This document shows positions 12,754 through 23,477 of a stretch of DNA of 64,000 nt, one piece after another. The stretch is from Neurospora tetraspora (Eukaryota > Ascomycota > Sordariomycetes > Sordariales > Sordariaceae), in contig NW_026944384.1 in the NCBI RefSeq assembly GCF_033439725.1, positions 806,001-870,000 on the forward strand, written 5' to 3'. Below the pieces are notes generated by a model. The model worked only from the letters and a program-made list of their open reading frames with translations, was not told the origin of the DNA and did not search any database. Within the stretch, counting starts at the first letter, position 1. The number at the start of each line of letters is the position of its first letter. A program made the translations under genes and the position numbers.

Positions 12754-14759
12754 CGTGATCGGGTGGGCAAAGGTCTTGACATCAGTCTGCACAGTTGGTC
12801 GCTCATGGCGTGTCTTGATTTGGACGAGGTGATAGCCGGGTCTACATGAGCTTGCTTGATTTGATGGGTTAGGATGTTTTGCTAGGCATCTCCATGCCTG
12901 TTGTTGCTGTTTTTTCTCCAGGTCTTCGGTCAGGGACAACAGAGGTAGCAGGGAAGACATGAGAGATCCGCAAGGAACGTAAAGATTGCAACCAAGGAGC
13001 AAATAGGCAGGAAGGACAACATCAAAACGAGATCCTGAGAAAGGTGACAAGGCAAGGAAGGGGTTATCTCCGACCGCAGATGCTTGAAAGCTGAGTGAAT
13101 GCAATCTGACAGCGCATAGATGCTCAAATCTTCAGGTGAACGCACGGCAGGAGTGCAAATAGGACAGAAAACCAAAAGAAGGTTCCATCGACAACTGAAC
13201 AAAAAGAGAGAAAGGTGACTGGGAAGGCAGGGTGTAAATCCAAATATGCAGGTACTCACTTCCAATCAAAGATTTTTTTGTTGCGAGGCAAAGGAGAAGT
13301 CGTCGTGATCCAATCAACAAGACCGGAAGTATCTGAAAGCAAAAGGAGGCGAGTCCCCGATATCTGTTTCACTTCACCGTTAGCCCAGTCCCAGCATTTT
13401 CTGTTGACTCCCAAGTGGAAGGAAGTCTTGATCTCAAGCTGAACTCAAGAAGAAAGCAAGACTTACACGAGCGCGTTGACGATATGTTTTGGAAAGTAGC
13501 GAGAGCTCTTTCCGGAAGTTCTTGAGTTGAGAGATGGATGGAGAAAGCCGCGAGGCAAAGATACCTTATCTCAAAGACAAGTTCTTGATGAGAGGAGCGA
13601 GGTGCGAAGTGCCGAAGGCCAGACAGAGGCAAGTCTTGTGCTTGGAAGATATTTTGATCGCAGCCGAAGAAACGGAAAGGTTGACTCTCTTGAAGAGGTT
13701 GGTCGGGGAAGGAAAGTTTGAAAGGAAAGATTGTCGATGGTGGGGCTTTTGTGGCACACTTTCAAGAGACCATGGAAGATCCAGAAGAGAGACGAGGCTG
13801 CAGTCGAAATGGGAAAGTTCAAATATGAAATCACGAGTTAGCAAACATGTTGCAATACTTCGGATGACAAGCCAGGTGATGAGAAGACAGGACTCATCTG
13901 GTGGGGCAACATGCTTTGGACGAACCGTCCCGTCTACAATAAGACGTCACTGTCTTGAATAGAGGTATAGCTGTAGGCAGAAACACTGAGGGAGTAACTC
14001 TTTTGCGTGGATTGTAGGATCGTTTTCAGAAACGAACGGAAAGCGGCAGGCAGAGGAAGTTCATCGGGCAATCTGGTTGTGATGATACGGCGAGGCAGTC
14101 ATTTGTTGATGAGATCAGCTTTACCTTAATGCTCGCAACAATAATGCTATCAGGGTACCTCTAATTCATTGGTGGAAACAAGCATCTCACTCGCCTTCAC
14201 ATCCGTTCTGGTAGTCGCAAAAGGGCCGAAGTGGTCTATGTTTCTGTGCTGGGAATTAACGTCCGCGTCAAGAGCCAGCCTCAGAACTCGAGAGAAACGT
14301 CATAGAAGGGGTACATCCGCGTTACAGGCGTGATTTCCTCTAGGTACAAGAGACTCGGACAGACAAACACCCAGGTGCGGTCAGATATGAGGTTGGACGG
14401 AGCCCATGAATGGATACCTGTACGGGCGAATACAAAAACTACACCAAAAGCAAGCTCCAAGAGCTGAAGAGAAAGATGGCGAACAAGGAGGAAGCCCTGA
14501 GAGATTGTGGAGACTATGGATATTGTCCATTTCTATCTACTCTGTATCCTACCTCTATGGTTTACGAACGATAAAGTGTACAGTACATATTCGTGATTCA
14601 CCATTCCCAGCCTCACCCCTACAGCGTTGATTAGCTGACCCCGACACTGGGATACGTAAATCGATAAACAATAACAACCCGTCCCACAGCGATCCATCAC
14701 CGCCTGCGCGCCACCCTCAATATCCGCAAAACTACCTTATTCAATCTGCAAAGGAAACA
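12754..14759. other. No confident gene
   Basis: A plus-strand frame at 13534-13962 (142 residues from an ATG, charged, with a helical stretch EDILIAAEETERLTLLKRL) is the best candidate, but it has no recognisable domain. The rest shows only short overlapping frames. No repeats or RNA genes were seen. Confidence 0.3.
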
Positions 14760-15058
14760 AAGTTCCAGTTCATGGAGTGTTGTTATCGCGTGGCTCCCTA
14801 CGGTCTGCCACCGGAACAAGACACGCCGAAGCTGAAGCTGCTCGCCATCGAGTCGCGCTCGAATATGATCTTGGATGACCGGGATGTTGCATTTGTCAAG
14901 GTTGACAAGCCCTTCGAAGGTGACTTGAACCTTTTCAAGTACCAGGACACACCTCTTAAGGATACAACTTTGCTGGGCGTCATCGGGAGCCACCGGAACA
15001 AGACACGCCGAAGCTGAAGCTGCTGGCCATTGAGTCGCGCTCGAATATGATCTTGGAT
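14760..15058 (+). pseudogene. Trypsin-like serine protease fragment with internal duplication
   Basis: The plus strand encodes a stretch (DDRDVAFVKVDKPFEGDL, then LLGVIG) that resembles the catalytic-Asp region of fungal V8-like glutamyl endopeptidases, with the Asp-Val-Ala-like core and a GVIG strand. The reading breaks off where a 70-bp direct duplication begins: 14807-14876 is repeated at 14989-15058 with two mismatches. No catalytic His or Ser region is found nearby. It is therefore a fragment, part of the patchwork of gene pieces in this region. The family assignment is from memory of the motif and is moderate at best. Confidence 0.35.
14807..15058 (+). repeat. 70-bp direct duplication
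   Basis: Copies at 14807-14876 and 14989-15058 share 68 of 70 bases and are separated by 112 bp. The repeated text encodes part of the protease-like fragment, so the duplication arose inside former coding sequence. Confidence 0.85.
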
Positions 15059-15132
15059 TTCATCATTAACAACCATCGCTATCCAAGATGGATATACGAT
15101 TTCCCATCGGAAGATATTGGTATCAACTCCTT

Positions 15133-15430
15133 GTCTCGAAGATTCGGATGGGTTCAAGCTTGAGTCCCCAGGCGACCAAATCGGCGTTGAGGATGGACTG
15201 TGCGATGTCCCCAGCACCGGCCATACCGGCGAACTCGGAGAAGATAGCCTCGTTGGGCTCCGGATTTTTCCTGCGATTTCAAGGCCGGTGTTAGCTTCTG
15301 ACAACAGAAAGATGGTGGATGAAGGCGCTTTACCTGAGAGTACGGCGTTCTTTGAGGTGATGTACTGGTCGCTTCCCTCCACTCGAGCAGTCCACTGCAA
15401 GGTGCGAACGATGCTGTCCCGCAGTATGCG
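15133..15430 (-). pseudogene. Fragment with 2-oxoglutarate dehydrogenase E1-like motif
   Basis: On the minus strand an exon-like stretch (about 15340-15430) joins across a GTAAAG...CGCAG intron-like gap to a second one (15133-15270). The second stretch encodes EPNEAIFSEFAGMAGAGD. PNE(S/A)IFSEF is a well-conserved run in 2-oxoglutarate dehydrogenase E1. The text on either side does not continue as that enzyme. A second piece of the same enzyme, from just N-terminal of this one, lies at 36467-36531. The join and the assignment are inference. Confidence 0.35.
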
Positions 15431-15536
15431 TCAATCGAATCGGCGTGGGCAGAGGTGGCGTGGGCAGCCGCGAGGCCATCACCACCACGTGCGACGCCCG
15501 AGGAAGACGTCAGAGCGCGTCACCAATGTCGCAACG

Positions 15537-15708
15537 CTGCCAGTTGTGTTAGTACACTGATGTCCATCACAAAGCAAAGAAGTCGTGGGGAGTCTCGTAC
15601 CAAAAGACCGATATATTCGTTGGCATCCTTGGTCAGAGCATCGGGAGGCAAGGCCAAACCGAAGGCGTAGGTGCCTGATTCACTCCTCAAGGGGTGTATC
15701 CACGCCAC
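15537..15708 (-). pseudogene. DOMON / cytochrome-domain-like exon fragment
   Basis: The minus-strand frame 15601-15708 reads SGTYAFGLALPPDALTKDA and onward, resembling the first strand of the iron-reductase cytochrome domain found in cellobiose dehydrogenase-like proteins. It ends at a good splice donor (GTACGA), followed by a textbook TACTAACAC branch point and CAG at 15537. The sequence beyond the acceptor does not continue the domain. It is a fragment in the local patchwork. Confidence 0.3.
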
Positions 15709-16509
15709 AGACTGCGCTGCTCACTGGGGTCACGATTTTATGAGGCCAGCAGCCTCGGCCAAAGGCTGACACTCATGAAAGCCGATTTAACATGAACAAA
15801 ACGGAAAGCACCAGGAGTGTCTGGAATCACATCTCGCATTGGTGGGAATACGTCCGGCAGTGGAGATTGTATTGGGATTCGACGCTCCAGGAGCGGTAGA
15901 GGGAAGTACCGGAGTCGCAGAGACGGAAGCCGGGCTTGTTGAGGTACTCTGATGTTGTCTTCAGTCGAGAACAATGGAGAGCGGGCTCGGAGGCCGTGCC
16001 GTGGTGGGCAGGACCTTCATGGCCGCCGGCCCGCTCTGTGTACTGAGACTTGTTAGAAGACATTCTCCGAAGGAGGAAGGGGATCAAAATCACCTTGAGC
16101 AGGTGGGGGATTGTGTCGAAGTGATGGAATTTGAACGGAGTGAACGAAGACGAAAAGGCACAATTGAAAGTGCTAATGAACTTGTTGATTGAAGAAGAAG
16201 AAGAAGAAGGAGAAGAAGAAGAAGACGACGACGACGACGACGACGAGGACGAAGATGAGGACGAAGAAGCAGGACGGGACAAGAGGACGGGGAACCCTCG
16301 ATTTAAGTACAGGAATTCATGTGCGGCTTGAATGCAAACTTTGGGTGGTTAACGAGAGCTGTTGGGGCCCGGAGGCAAGTGTCGAACGTGGAGGAACTCG
16401 TTGTTTCTTGGTTTGGTTCCGATCAAGGAGAAGTGCGAGTCAACGAGGACGACTCGAAGTACGTAGACGGAACGAGGGGATGGAGGAGACCCCGACCGCT
16501 CTGAGCCTC
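15709..16509. other. No gene; low-complexity tract inside
   Basis: Frames on both strands are driven by the GAA/GAC tract at 16189-16280. Minus-strand 15738-16080 is open in two frames but shows no family signature. Confidence 0.4.
16189..16280. repeat. (GAA)n/(GAC)n microsatellite
   Basis: About 90 bp of GAA-type followed by GAC-type triplets. They would encode poly-Glu/Asp on the plus strand and poly-Ser on the minus strand. I treat it as a simple repeat, not as evidence of a gene. Confidence 0.85.
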
Positions 16510-16665
16510 TGTGTTACTACCAGGCACCAAGGCACGCCTGGCACCTTAAGAGTCCCGACTGCGAGGCTCATATCCCCCCTCCTCCTCGTTCCTTCCTCCA
16601 CGACGGGAACTCGCCTCTTGTCATGCCCTCCTTTTATTCGCTCAGCCGGTGAGGTCATGCATTAT
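16510..16665 (+). repeat. Dispersed ~150-bp repeat, copy 1
   Basis: Begins around a CCAGGC...GCCTGG hairpin-forming motif and continues through shared blocks (ctgcgagg, cctcctc, cttcctcc, cgcctcttgtca, tattcgc, gaggtc). The same order of blocks is found at 17595-17740 and 17758-17915. This is the most diverged copy. Confidence 0.7.
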
Positions 16666-16739
16666 GGGGACCCAGACCTCCGAGCCTCCGCGCTACCGTA
16701 CTGCGAAGGGGGGGGTTTAGCGAACAGTCAGAAACTAGT

Positions 16740-17530
16740 TTGAAATTTTCAAACTGTAATTTAACAGTTGGTTTTGGAACAAACGTTTACGAAGTGTTGA
16801 TCAACGGTTGGCCCAGCCAAATGCATTTTCAAATGGTTAATATGAATAAATGTTTAGGTATAAGTTAACGTTGCCAACACTGCAGCCCCGGCCTAGTCGC
16901 AAAGTCAAAAAACTTCAAGTTCAAGTTAGCGAAAGGGAAAGAACGACGGCTACTACCACCACCTTCTACTACTATAAGGCTAACCCGGAGCAAAAACTTT
17001 GCACTTCTTCCTTTTCTCTCTTTCAACCAAAACCACAAGTTATTCATTCACCTAGAGAACCAGGGAGCCAGGGAGCCAGAGTGAACTTGAACCGGACAGC
17101 CCATTCACCAAGTTATTGTCTTCCAAGTGGAAGTTGCAGCCAAGTGGCATCGCAAAACCAATGCTTTGGTGATTGGACTGCCCGATTCTTTGGTGCTCTC
17201 TTTCTCTCTTTTTCTTTTTTCTTTTCTCTCTCTTCTTTTCTCTCTTTTCTTCTCTCTCTCTCCTTTTCGGCCGGGCGAGGAAGATAGATAGGTAGCTAAT
17301 TGATATCTTTCACCAAGAAACCAAATGCATCAGTGTGACCGTGACTGTGACCGTGACCGTGACTAAATGTCTATTAAATGTTCAATAAATAGTTGATATG
17401 CTATAAACGTTTGATAATCCCAACGTTTAGTAGGGTTCCAACGTTTGGATGCATTCAAACGTTTATTTCCGTAAACGCTTGAAAAATTTCGAACAGCCAC
17501 TACAGCATTTGAAAAAATTACCAACGTTTA
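16740..17530. other. Spacer with AACGTTT motif cluster and pyrimidine tract
   Basis: At least five AACGTTT-type motifs occur between 17400 and 17530, with another near 16785. A (GTGACC)n-like run lies at 17336-17364. A TC-only run of about 70 bases sits at 17195-17270. No coding frame with features is present. The motif cluster lies directly upstream of repeat copies 2 and 3. Confidence 0.6.
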
Positions 17531-17594
17531 CGACCCCCCAACAGTCAATTGACAGTCAATTTGCTGTTCGCTAGACCCCCGCCTTCCCAGTACG

Positions 17595-17740
17595 GTACTG
17601 CCAGGCACCAGGGTACGCCTGGCAACTTGAAAGTCATGGCTGCGAGGCCGATTTCCCCCCTCCTCCTTGGTCCTTCCTCCCAAGCCTCGCCTCTTGTCAA
17701 GCTCACTCCTTATTTGCCCAGCGCTCGAGGTCATCTCAAA
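17595..17740 (+). repeat. Dispersed ~150-bp repeat, copy 2
   Basis: Starts with TGCCAGGC and GCCTGGCA arms around a 10-base loop, giving an 8-bp stem, then the same block order as copies 1 and 3. It is nearly adjacent to copy 3 in the same orientation. Confidence 0.75.
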
Positions 17741-17757
17741 CCTCTCGGACAAATCTG

Positions 17758-17915
17758 TTACTGCCAGGCACCAAGGCACGCCTGGCAACTCGTGAATCCT
17801 GGCTGCGAGGCCAGGGTCTCTTCTTTCCTCACTCCTTCCTCCCAAGACTTCCGCCTCGCCTTTTGTCAAGCCCTCCCCTTATTCGCCGGCAAGTGTTCGA
17901 GGTCGTGCGGCCCAG
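17758..17915 (+). repeat. Dispersed ~150-bp repeat, copy 3
   Basis: Same 8-bp-stem hairpin start and block order as copy 2, with small insertions. Copies 2 and 3 look like a local tandem duplication and copy 1 like an older relative 1.1 kb away. Confidence 0.75.
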
Positions 17916-19662
17916 TACCTCCTGGCCTGCGTTCAGATTTGTGCGAGAGGCAGAAAGAAATCTCCTCCCGTACCCCTCTCTCCCCAGGTACTTAATCCCT
18001 GTCTTCTCCCCTTTCTCCTCTCTTCCAAATCTTCCTCCATCATTCCATCACTCTCATCCAATTTCTTCCTCCATCATCCAATCACTTTTCTCTCGAGCCT
18101 CCCGTCCCAAGCTGTGCCACCAGCGGGACCAAACAACGACACTCTCTCCTTGGCCTCCCGGATCTGCTTCTCGTTATCCTCGCTGATGGAAGTCAGAGGT
18201 AAGTCAGGTTGACGTTTTCTTGATTTCGTTCTTCAGTTCCTTTTCTTTCAAGTTCCGTTCACCGTACCACCACGGTGCCTTCGACTTCCAGTCCCTACAA
18301 TCTTCGATGATAAAGTACCGTGCTGACGTATTTGTTGCTTGACTCAGGCGCTCCATTTCGAGTTTCTCCAAGACTACAACATATGGTGGCCCAACAACAT
18401 GCAACCTAACAAGTGAGTAAACCCAGCATTCGATCCTGACTTGAGGTAGCACACTGCAAACAAGCCCCTCGCACTTTTGTCCCATGTCCTTCCAACGGGG
18501 CGCGGCTCTCCGTTGGAGACAACGCTACCACCAATCTGAGGCCAGCCTGACCAACTCAGCCAGAGCAAGGTTGCTCAAGAAGGCCACTCCTTCACCCTCC
18601 CAGTCCAGCCCAGTGGCCCACCACTACACTAAACCCCATCCATCATGTTCCTCACTACCTTACCCACCCACCCAAGACACAACAAGCTAACTCCCTCTTC
18701 TCCTCTCCAGGATGACGACCGACGTTGCGCACCCGCTCATCCATCTGTCTGTTTCCATTCACTGCCGCTGTACTTCGAGCCGGGCACATCCCAATACTTT
18801 CGGCGTTATCAACAACTCCAAATGCCGGGCCCGGCCAGCGCCTTTGCCGACCTCCCGGCAAGGCGGCTGATATGCCACAAGCGGCTGCCGGGCCCGAGCA
18901 TTACTGCGCGGAGGCGCCTGAGCAGCACGAGTACTACACAAGATTGCCTCTCGTCTACCCCGATATGGGCGGTCAGAAATGGTTCGCAGTCCGAGCAGAT
19001 CATCACACGTGTGCGTCGGCTAACTCGGCTTCAGCTTCGGCTTCACAGCTGAAGAACTGGCCACGCTCTGTGCAACTTTTAGTAATAGGTTTCCTAACCT
19101 GGGGATAACATTGACCTACTCTTCCATCAATGAACGGGGACCGCTGCGCGGGATCCTAAGGAGGGACCCCAAGGATACGACCACATGCCATGGTGAGTAC
19201 CTTGCTTCTGTTCTGCCTTTGGTTCATGTTGTTGTCGGACTTGGTATCATGTTTGATGGAATGTCAGGCTAACACATGGTTACTTGCTTCTAGGTCGGCG
19301 CTGTCGATGATGGCGCTTGGCGTGATGACTGTTGGGTTTGCCAGCATTAAGTTGCTTGGATCTGGGGATTCGCATCTCCGGGGGGCCAAAGGATGCGCAA
19401 AGAGACAGGTCGCTGCCTCGGGCGAAGGACGAAACAGCCGCCTGACGATGGTGTCACGGACCCCAAGCAGACTGGTGACCCGAAGTCAACTCGACCCAGT
19501 TCGAACTAATCTACCGCTGCCAAGACTGTCTCGCTTGGAACCAGGGAGGGGCGAGCATGGCAGCACCTGGACCGTCATATAACGACTATACACAGTACCG
19601 AAAGGCCTTTCGAATGTCCAGAACCTGACGAAAAGGGTGATGTGGGGTGGCGGCATGTTTTC
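17916..19662. other. Unresolved region, possibly remains of a spliced gene
   Basis: Several good plus-strand splice pairs are visible: GTAAGTCAGG at 18196 with TTGACTCAG near 18347, GTGAGTAAAC near 18412 with CTCTCCAG near 18710, and GTGAGTACC near 19193 with GCTTCTAG near 19293. The exon-like text between them does not join into one long frame. I found no domain. It may be a decayed or non-coding spliced locus. Confidence 0.3.
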
Positions 19663-19723
19663 TTGCCCCCGCCTCTCGGAACATTGCCTACACTGCTCGC
19701 AGCGTTACCATTGCGATGGGGGC
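19663..19723 (+). pseudogene. Exon-like fragment shared with 35912-35973
   Basis: The segment encodes PASRNIAYTARSVTIAMGA on the plus strand. The minus strand at 35912-35973 encodes the same peptide with about 90% DNA identity, and the differences fall at synonymous positions. Flanking protein text differs between the two places. The parent protein was not recognised. Confidence 0.5.
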
Positions 19724-19859
19724 CCCGGTCATGGCCATGATGGGAGGTGACGCCAGCCTCAATACCACGATGGTAGTTTCCTGGGTTCGAATTACCCTCA
19801 CCGGCTCGTTGAATGCGGTGCTCTGGACTAGATAGGCGGAGGACATGGAGGAAATCTTG

Positions 19860-19985
19860 GGTTGGGTTCGTGGTGGTGGTTGTGATTGTGGTTGTGATTG
19901 TGGTTTTGGTCATGTACCTGTTCATGTTGGTGGTGTTGTTGGTGTTGCTGCTGCTGGTGGTGGTGGTGGTGGTGGTGTTGGACAT
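19860..19985. repeat. TGG/TTG-rich simple repeat
   Basis: About 120 bp of GTGGTT- and TGGTGT-type units, which create poly-Val, poly-Gly and poly-Thr/Asn/His frames. It is low complexity only. Confidence 0.8.
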
Positions 19986-20213
19986 GTTGACAGGAGTAGC
20001 TCGACGGCCAGGCAAAGAACTGGCGCAATGTAGTTGCACATAGTAATGTATTAGATAAACTTTCATCGTAACTGATTGTGATGTTTTTGTGGTGTTTCCT
20101 TTGAGACGTACATGGTGGCCACTTGGCCTTGTTCCTCTCTCTTTCGTTCCGTTTGTCTGTAGAGGTAGGTATCCAACTCACTCCTTCCCGGACCCTCCCC
20201 ATGACAGCGATTC

Positions 20214-21987
20214 TTAATTCCCCGTCTCAGGATTATACAAGCTCTCCTCAAACTTCTTCGGTTCCTCCCCAATAATCTCGGTCCACGCCTCCTTAAGGGC
20301 CATCTTGTCAAACGCAACATCCCTATGATGTCCCTTGGTGGTCCAAATCGATCCCGTGTCCTTGACATCCTTCCACCCGGGCATGTGCGCATTCTCCGGC
20401 GTATCCTTATGTTTCCCGCCATTGATATCACTCTGCGCCCCTCTCTCCCCCATGCCAATCCCCCCGATATACTCCCACTGCGCCACCACGGGCGGGAACA
20501 AGCTATAAGACACCAAATCGCGACTCATCACTAGCCTCCTCATCAACAAATCAACAGGGTTATCCAGATCCAACGCACTCCTCAACAACAGCTTCGCCGC
20601 CCCCGTATGACTAATAGCATACGCAGTCGTGCACGTAATCCCCCCACTCTTCCTAATCACCCTCTCCTTCCCCATCTTCTGTCCCCAGTAATCATTCCCC
20701 TCCGGAACACTCTCATCATCATACACAAGTTTAATCTCGTGATCCTGCGTGTACTCAAAACATTGCCCTACAGAAAATAAATCCCAGTGGGCGGATAACC
20801 AGGGGTCATCGGGGTTGGCCACTATAGGCTTGTCAGGGGAATAAGGGGGAGGGGGCCCGTGGACTTTGTGGTTATTTGGGGAACCAAAGGATGGGTCGTG
20901 CACGGCCGTGGAGTTGATTTGGTTCAGGAAGGAGATGAAGTGGCTGTTGAGGCGCGACATGATGGCGCGGATGTTGAGGTCCCAGGCGGCGTCGGATTCG
21001 AGGATTAGGATGGGGGGGAGGCGGTGGCGGGTCATTTCGGACCAGATCTGTGGGGGGTGTTAGTTTTTTGTTTTGGGCTGGTGGTAAGGGGCTGGGGGGA
21101 AGCGGGAAAAGAGGAGGAGAGGAGGAGGGGGAGGGGGGAGGAAGGGGGAGCAGGGAGGTTTGTTTCTGCTATTTAGGTGATGAGACTGGAGGTGTACGCC
21201 CATGGACATTGATCGTCTGCGTGATGAACCTCTGGGACATACATGCCCAGCAACACGTGGTCCGAGATCACCCTTTATGTTGAGGTCGGCGGACCGCCAA
21301 AGATGCCTATGTCTGACCTCAAGTCCAAGCTGGGCGAGGTCCGTCGTAATGGGAGGAGGGAAAGGGGACAGGGAAAGGGAAAAATAGGTAACAATAAAGG
21401 AGAGAAGAAAAGCATACATTAGCATGAGCCCTCCAACACCCCTTCTCACCCGTCTTCAGCTTTCCCGGCCGATGCGTAGGCGGCATCCCAACAGGGTCAA
21501 TCATATCCGCCTCCACAGCCGGGTAATCCTCGATATCGAGTCCGGACATGTACGCCTGCAGCGCCATGGCGTCCTCGCGGTCATAGCGGGCCTTCATGTT
21601 GATGTACTTGATGGCGTGGAAGCCGAGGGTGCTGTTGCCCGCGTTGGTTTGGGACAACTCGAGGAGTTGTTCGGGTGTCAACTGGGTCTCCTCCTCATGT
21701 TTTCCCCCTCCTCCTTGATTGGTGGCCTCGGGATAAGGTTCATAATGGTTCTCCTGCTGGGCTGCTGAGTTTCCTCCAGGAACGGCGATGGGATCCCTCG
21801 TCTCGCTTGACGTTTGGAACGTACTGGCCAGTGCTGTCCGGTACCTTTCCAGCACAAAGATGGTTAAGAGGACGAATATGACTAGGGCGATGCGGTGGAT
21901 GTGTCGGTAGGAACGCCAGTGGGCGATGATGGCCGATATGGACGACCACGAGTGGCCCGTCGTCCCGGTCTGCTCGCCCATCAACAT
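20214..21987 (-). CDS. Glycosyltransferase family 25-like type II membrane protein
   Basis: Two exons, 21418-21987 and 21047-20214, give 467 residues. The 370-bp intron has GTATGC and CCACAG ends and keeps the frame. The N-terminus is cytosolic and short, followed by one membrane anchor (about residues 34-50, ALVIFVLLTIFV), then a lumenal stem rich in Gln and Gly. The catalytic part shows the family landmarks: an INMKARYDRED strand like the INLDRRPER motif, KGCWRAHAN as the GC-x-SH equivalent, and PPILILESDAAWD as the acidic sugar-nucleotide site. The role inferred is transfer of a sugar, probably galactose in the Golgi, but the substrate is unknown. The intron holds a purine-rich run (about 21108-21152). 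An in-frame ATG two codons later (21981) is an alternative start. Confidence 0.75.
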
Positions 21988-23104
21988 GATGTTGTTGAGG
22001 GGGCGACCTGCAATGTTCGGATGTGCCCGAAATAGACTGTGTCCTATTTAGGTAATTTTGAAGTCCCCGGAACGAGTGGACGGGGTTCGGGCGGTAATGG
22101 AATTGATGGGGAAGATCCGGGGAAGGGAATGGCGTCACTTTATGGCATTTGTATGGTCGTCGGTGCCGCGCCGGGCAAGTGGTCGAGGCTTTGAGATGAT
22201 GATAGATGGTACTGGGTCGCTACAGAGCTGATATGATATGCTGGGTGAAGCAAGTGAATGTGATGCAAAATTGCAATGTGGTTTAGGCCCGGGCCTGTTG
22301 AGATCGAAAACCCGGTTTCCCCGGAGCCGAATCGGGGCTGTCGATACGCGGATGATCCCAGTATATCGCGTGGATTTTATATATGGTGGATCGGTCTCGA
22401 TCGATGGCGTCGTCTCGTGTAAGTGGAAGTGGAGAGAGTGGACCCTTTTTTCGTCTTATCTTTGGCCTGGTCTGATCGGATCTCGAATATCCTCGTGGCG
22501 GATGAAGACGTCAAGATGTCAAAGAGATGGGAGGTATCGAAGTTCTAAGGATTTTTGATGAAAGAAGGGTATGCAGTAAGATATGGTGCTTATTTGACCC
22601 ACCCCTCCATATCCCTTTTGAGACAATGAGAGGCGGGCAGGGATGTGGGAAGTGGAAAGCACCGCGAACAGGAAAAGAGGAGATGAGGCTGGAACTGGAA
22701 CCGGCAGTTGAGTGACCTCCTGAGACATCCCATACAAACAATTCCGTCGGCGATGTGATGCGTAGAGGTACTAGGAAGGTACTCGATGTAAGGTATTCGA
22801 TAGTCTCACTGTTAAGGCTTATCCTCATTCGGCGGGGGAATTCCAGGCAGCCTCGAAAGCCAAGCAAACAAATCTTGTTGGCTTCCCTAGTTCCGGTAAG
22901 TTAGTTCCCTTGATACGAGGTGACATTTCGCACTTGTAGGATCCTCCTCCGCGTAGATGGGGAGCACTGCCCTCTACGCCCTGTTCTTTACAGGATAGGA
23001 AAAAGATTGGTCAGGGTAATTGGGATAAGCGAGCATGGGGCGAGTCCCACTACCAAAGCCTGACCCCGGAGGAAAATCCGCGGAGAGAAGACAAAGAAAA
23101 AAAA
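21988..23104. other. Upstream region of the GT25 gene; no gene seen
   Basis: Only short overlapping frames are present. It likely holds the promoter and 5' UTR of the minus-strand glycosyltransferase. No tRNA or repeat was recognised. Confidence 0.4.
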
Positions 23105-23477
23105 CGAAATCGGTAACACGCCATGGTAAGATTGGTAACCCGCCATGGTAAATCGCCTTTTTTGCACCAAAGTTGAGCAGGCCTACTGCGCATGGGTCTG
23201 CTCCGCCAATGATAGCTCGTATTAAAGACAACGAACATCGTCAAAAAGTCAGTCATCAAATTTCAGCATCTTTTGACCTCCAATACGACATAGAAATTTG
23301 AAGGAGCGTCTCATACAAGCAGACTGCGGCAGAGCCCATTCGAATTCGAAACAACCCGAGCAAGAAATACGATGTCAGCTTTCATTTTGGTAGTGTTATC
23401 GCAGTTCAGACTTGAAGAGTTGGATGAAAATTACCATGGCGGGTTACCAATCTTACCATGGCGTGTTACCGGTTTCG
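23105..23477. mobile_element. MITE-like element with 48-bp terminal inverted repeats
   Basis: The arms 23105-23152 and 23430-23477 are reverse complements at 46 of 48 positions. Each arm is itself a doubled ~20-bp unit built on GGTAACNCGCCATGGTAA. The 277-bp interior has no coding frame of note. Both sides carry an A-rich direct repeat (AGAAAAAAA) that could be a 9-bp target duplication, as expected for Mutator-type MITEs, though low complexity weakens this. Its arms are unlike those of the larger transposon at 25128. Confidence 0.65.

Noticed and set aside
11830-13104. A 424-codon minus-strand frame
   Set aside because: Only the last 170 codons look like protein, and they start with the MC signature shared with relatives. 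The upstream part is antisense to the Glu-rich frame and has no domain.
16131-16331. Poly-Glu/Asp protein
   Set aside because: The frame exists only because of the GAA/GAC microsatellite; no conserved flanking sequence supports a gene.
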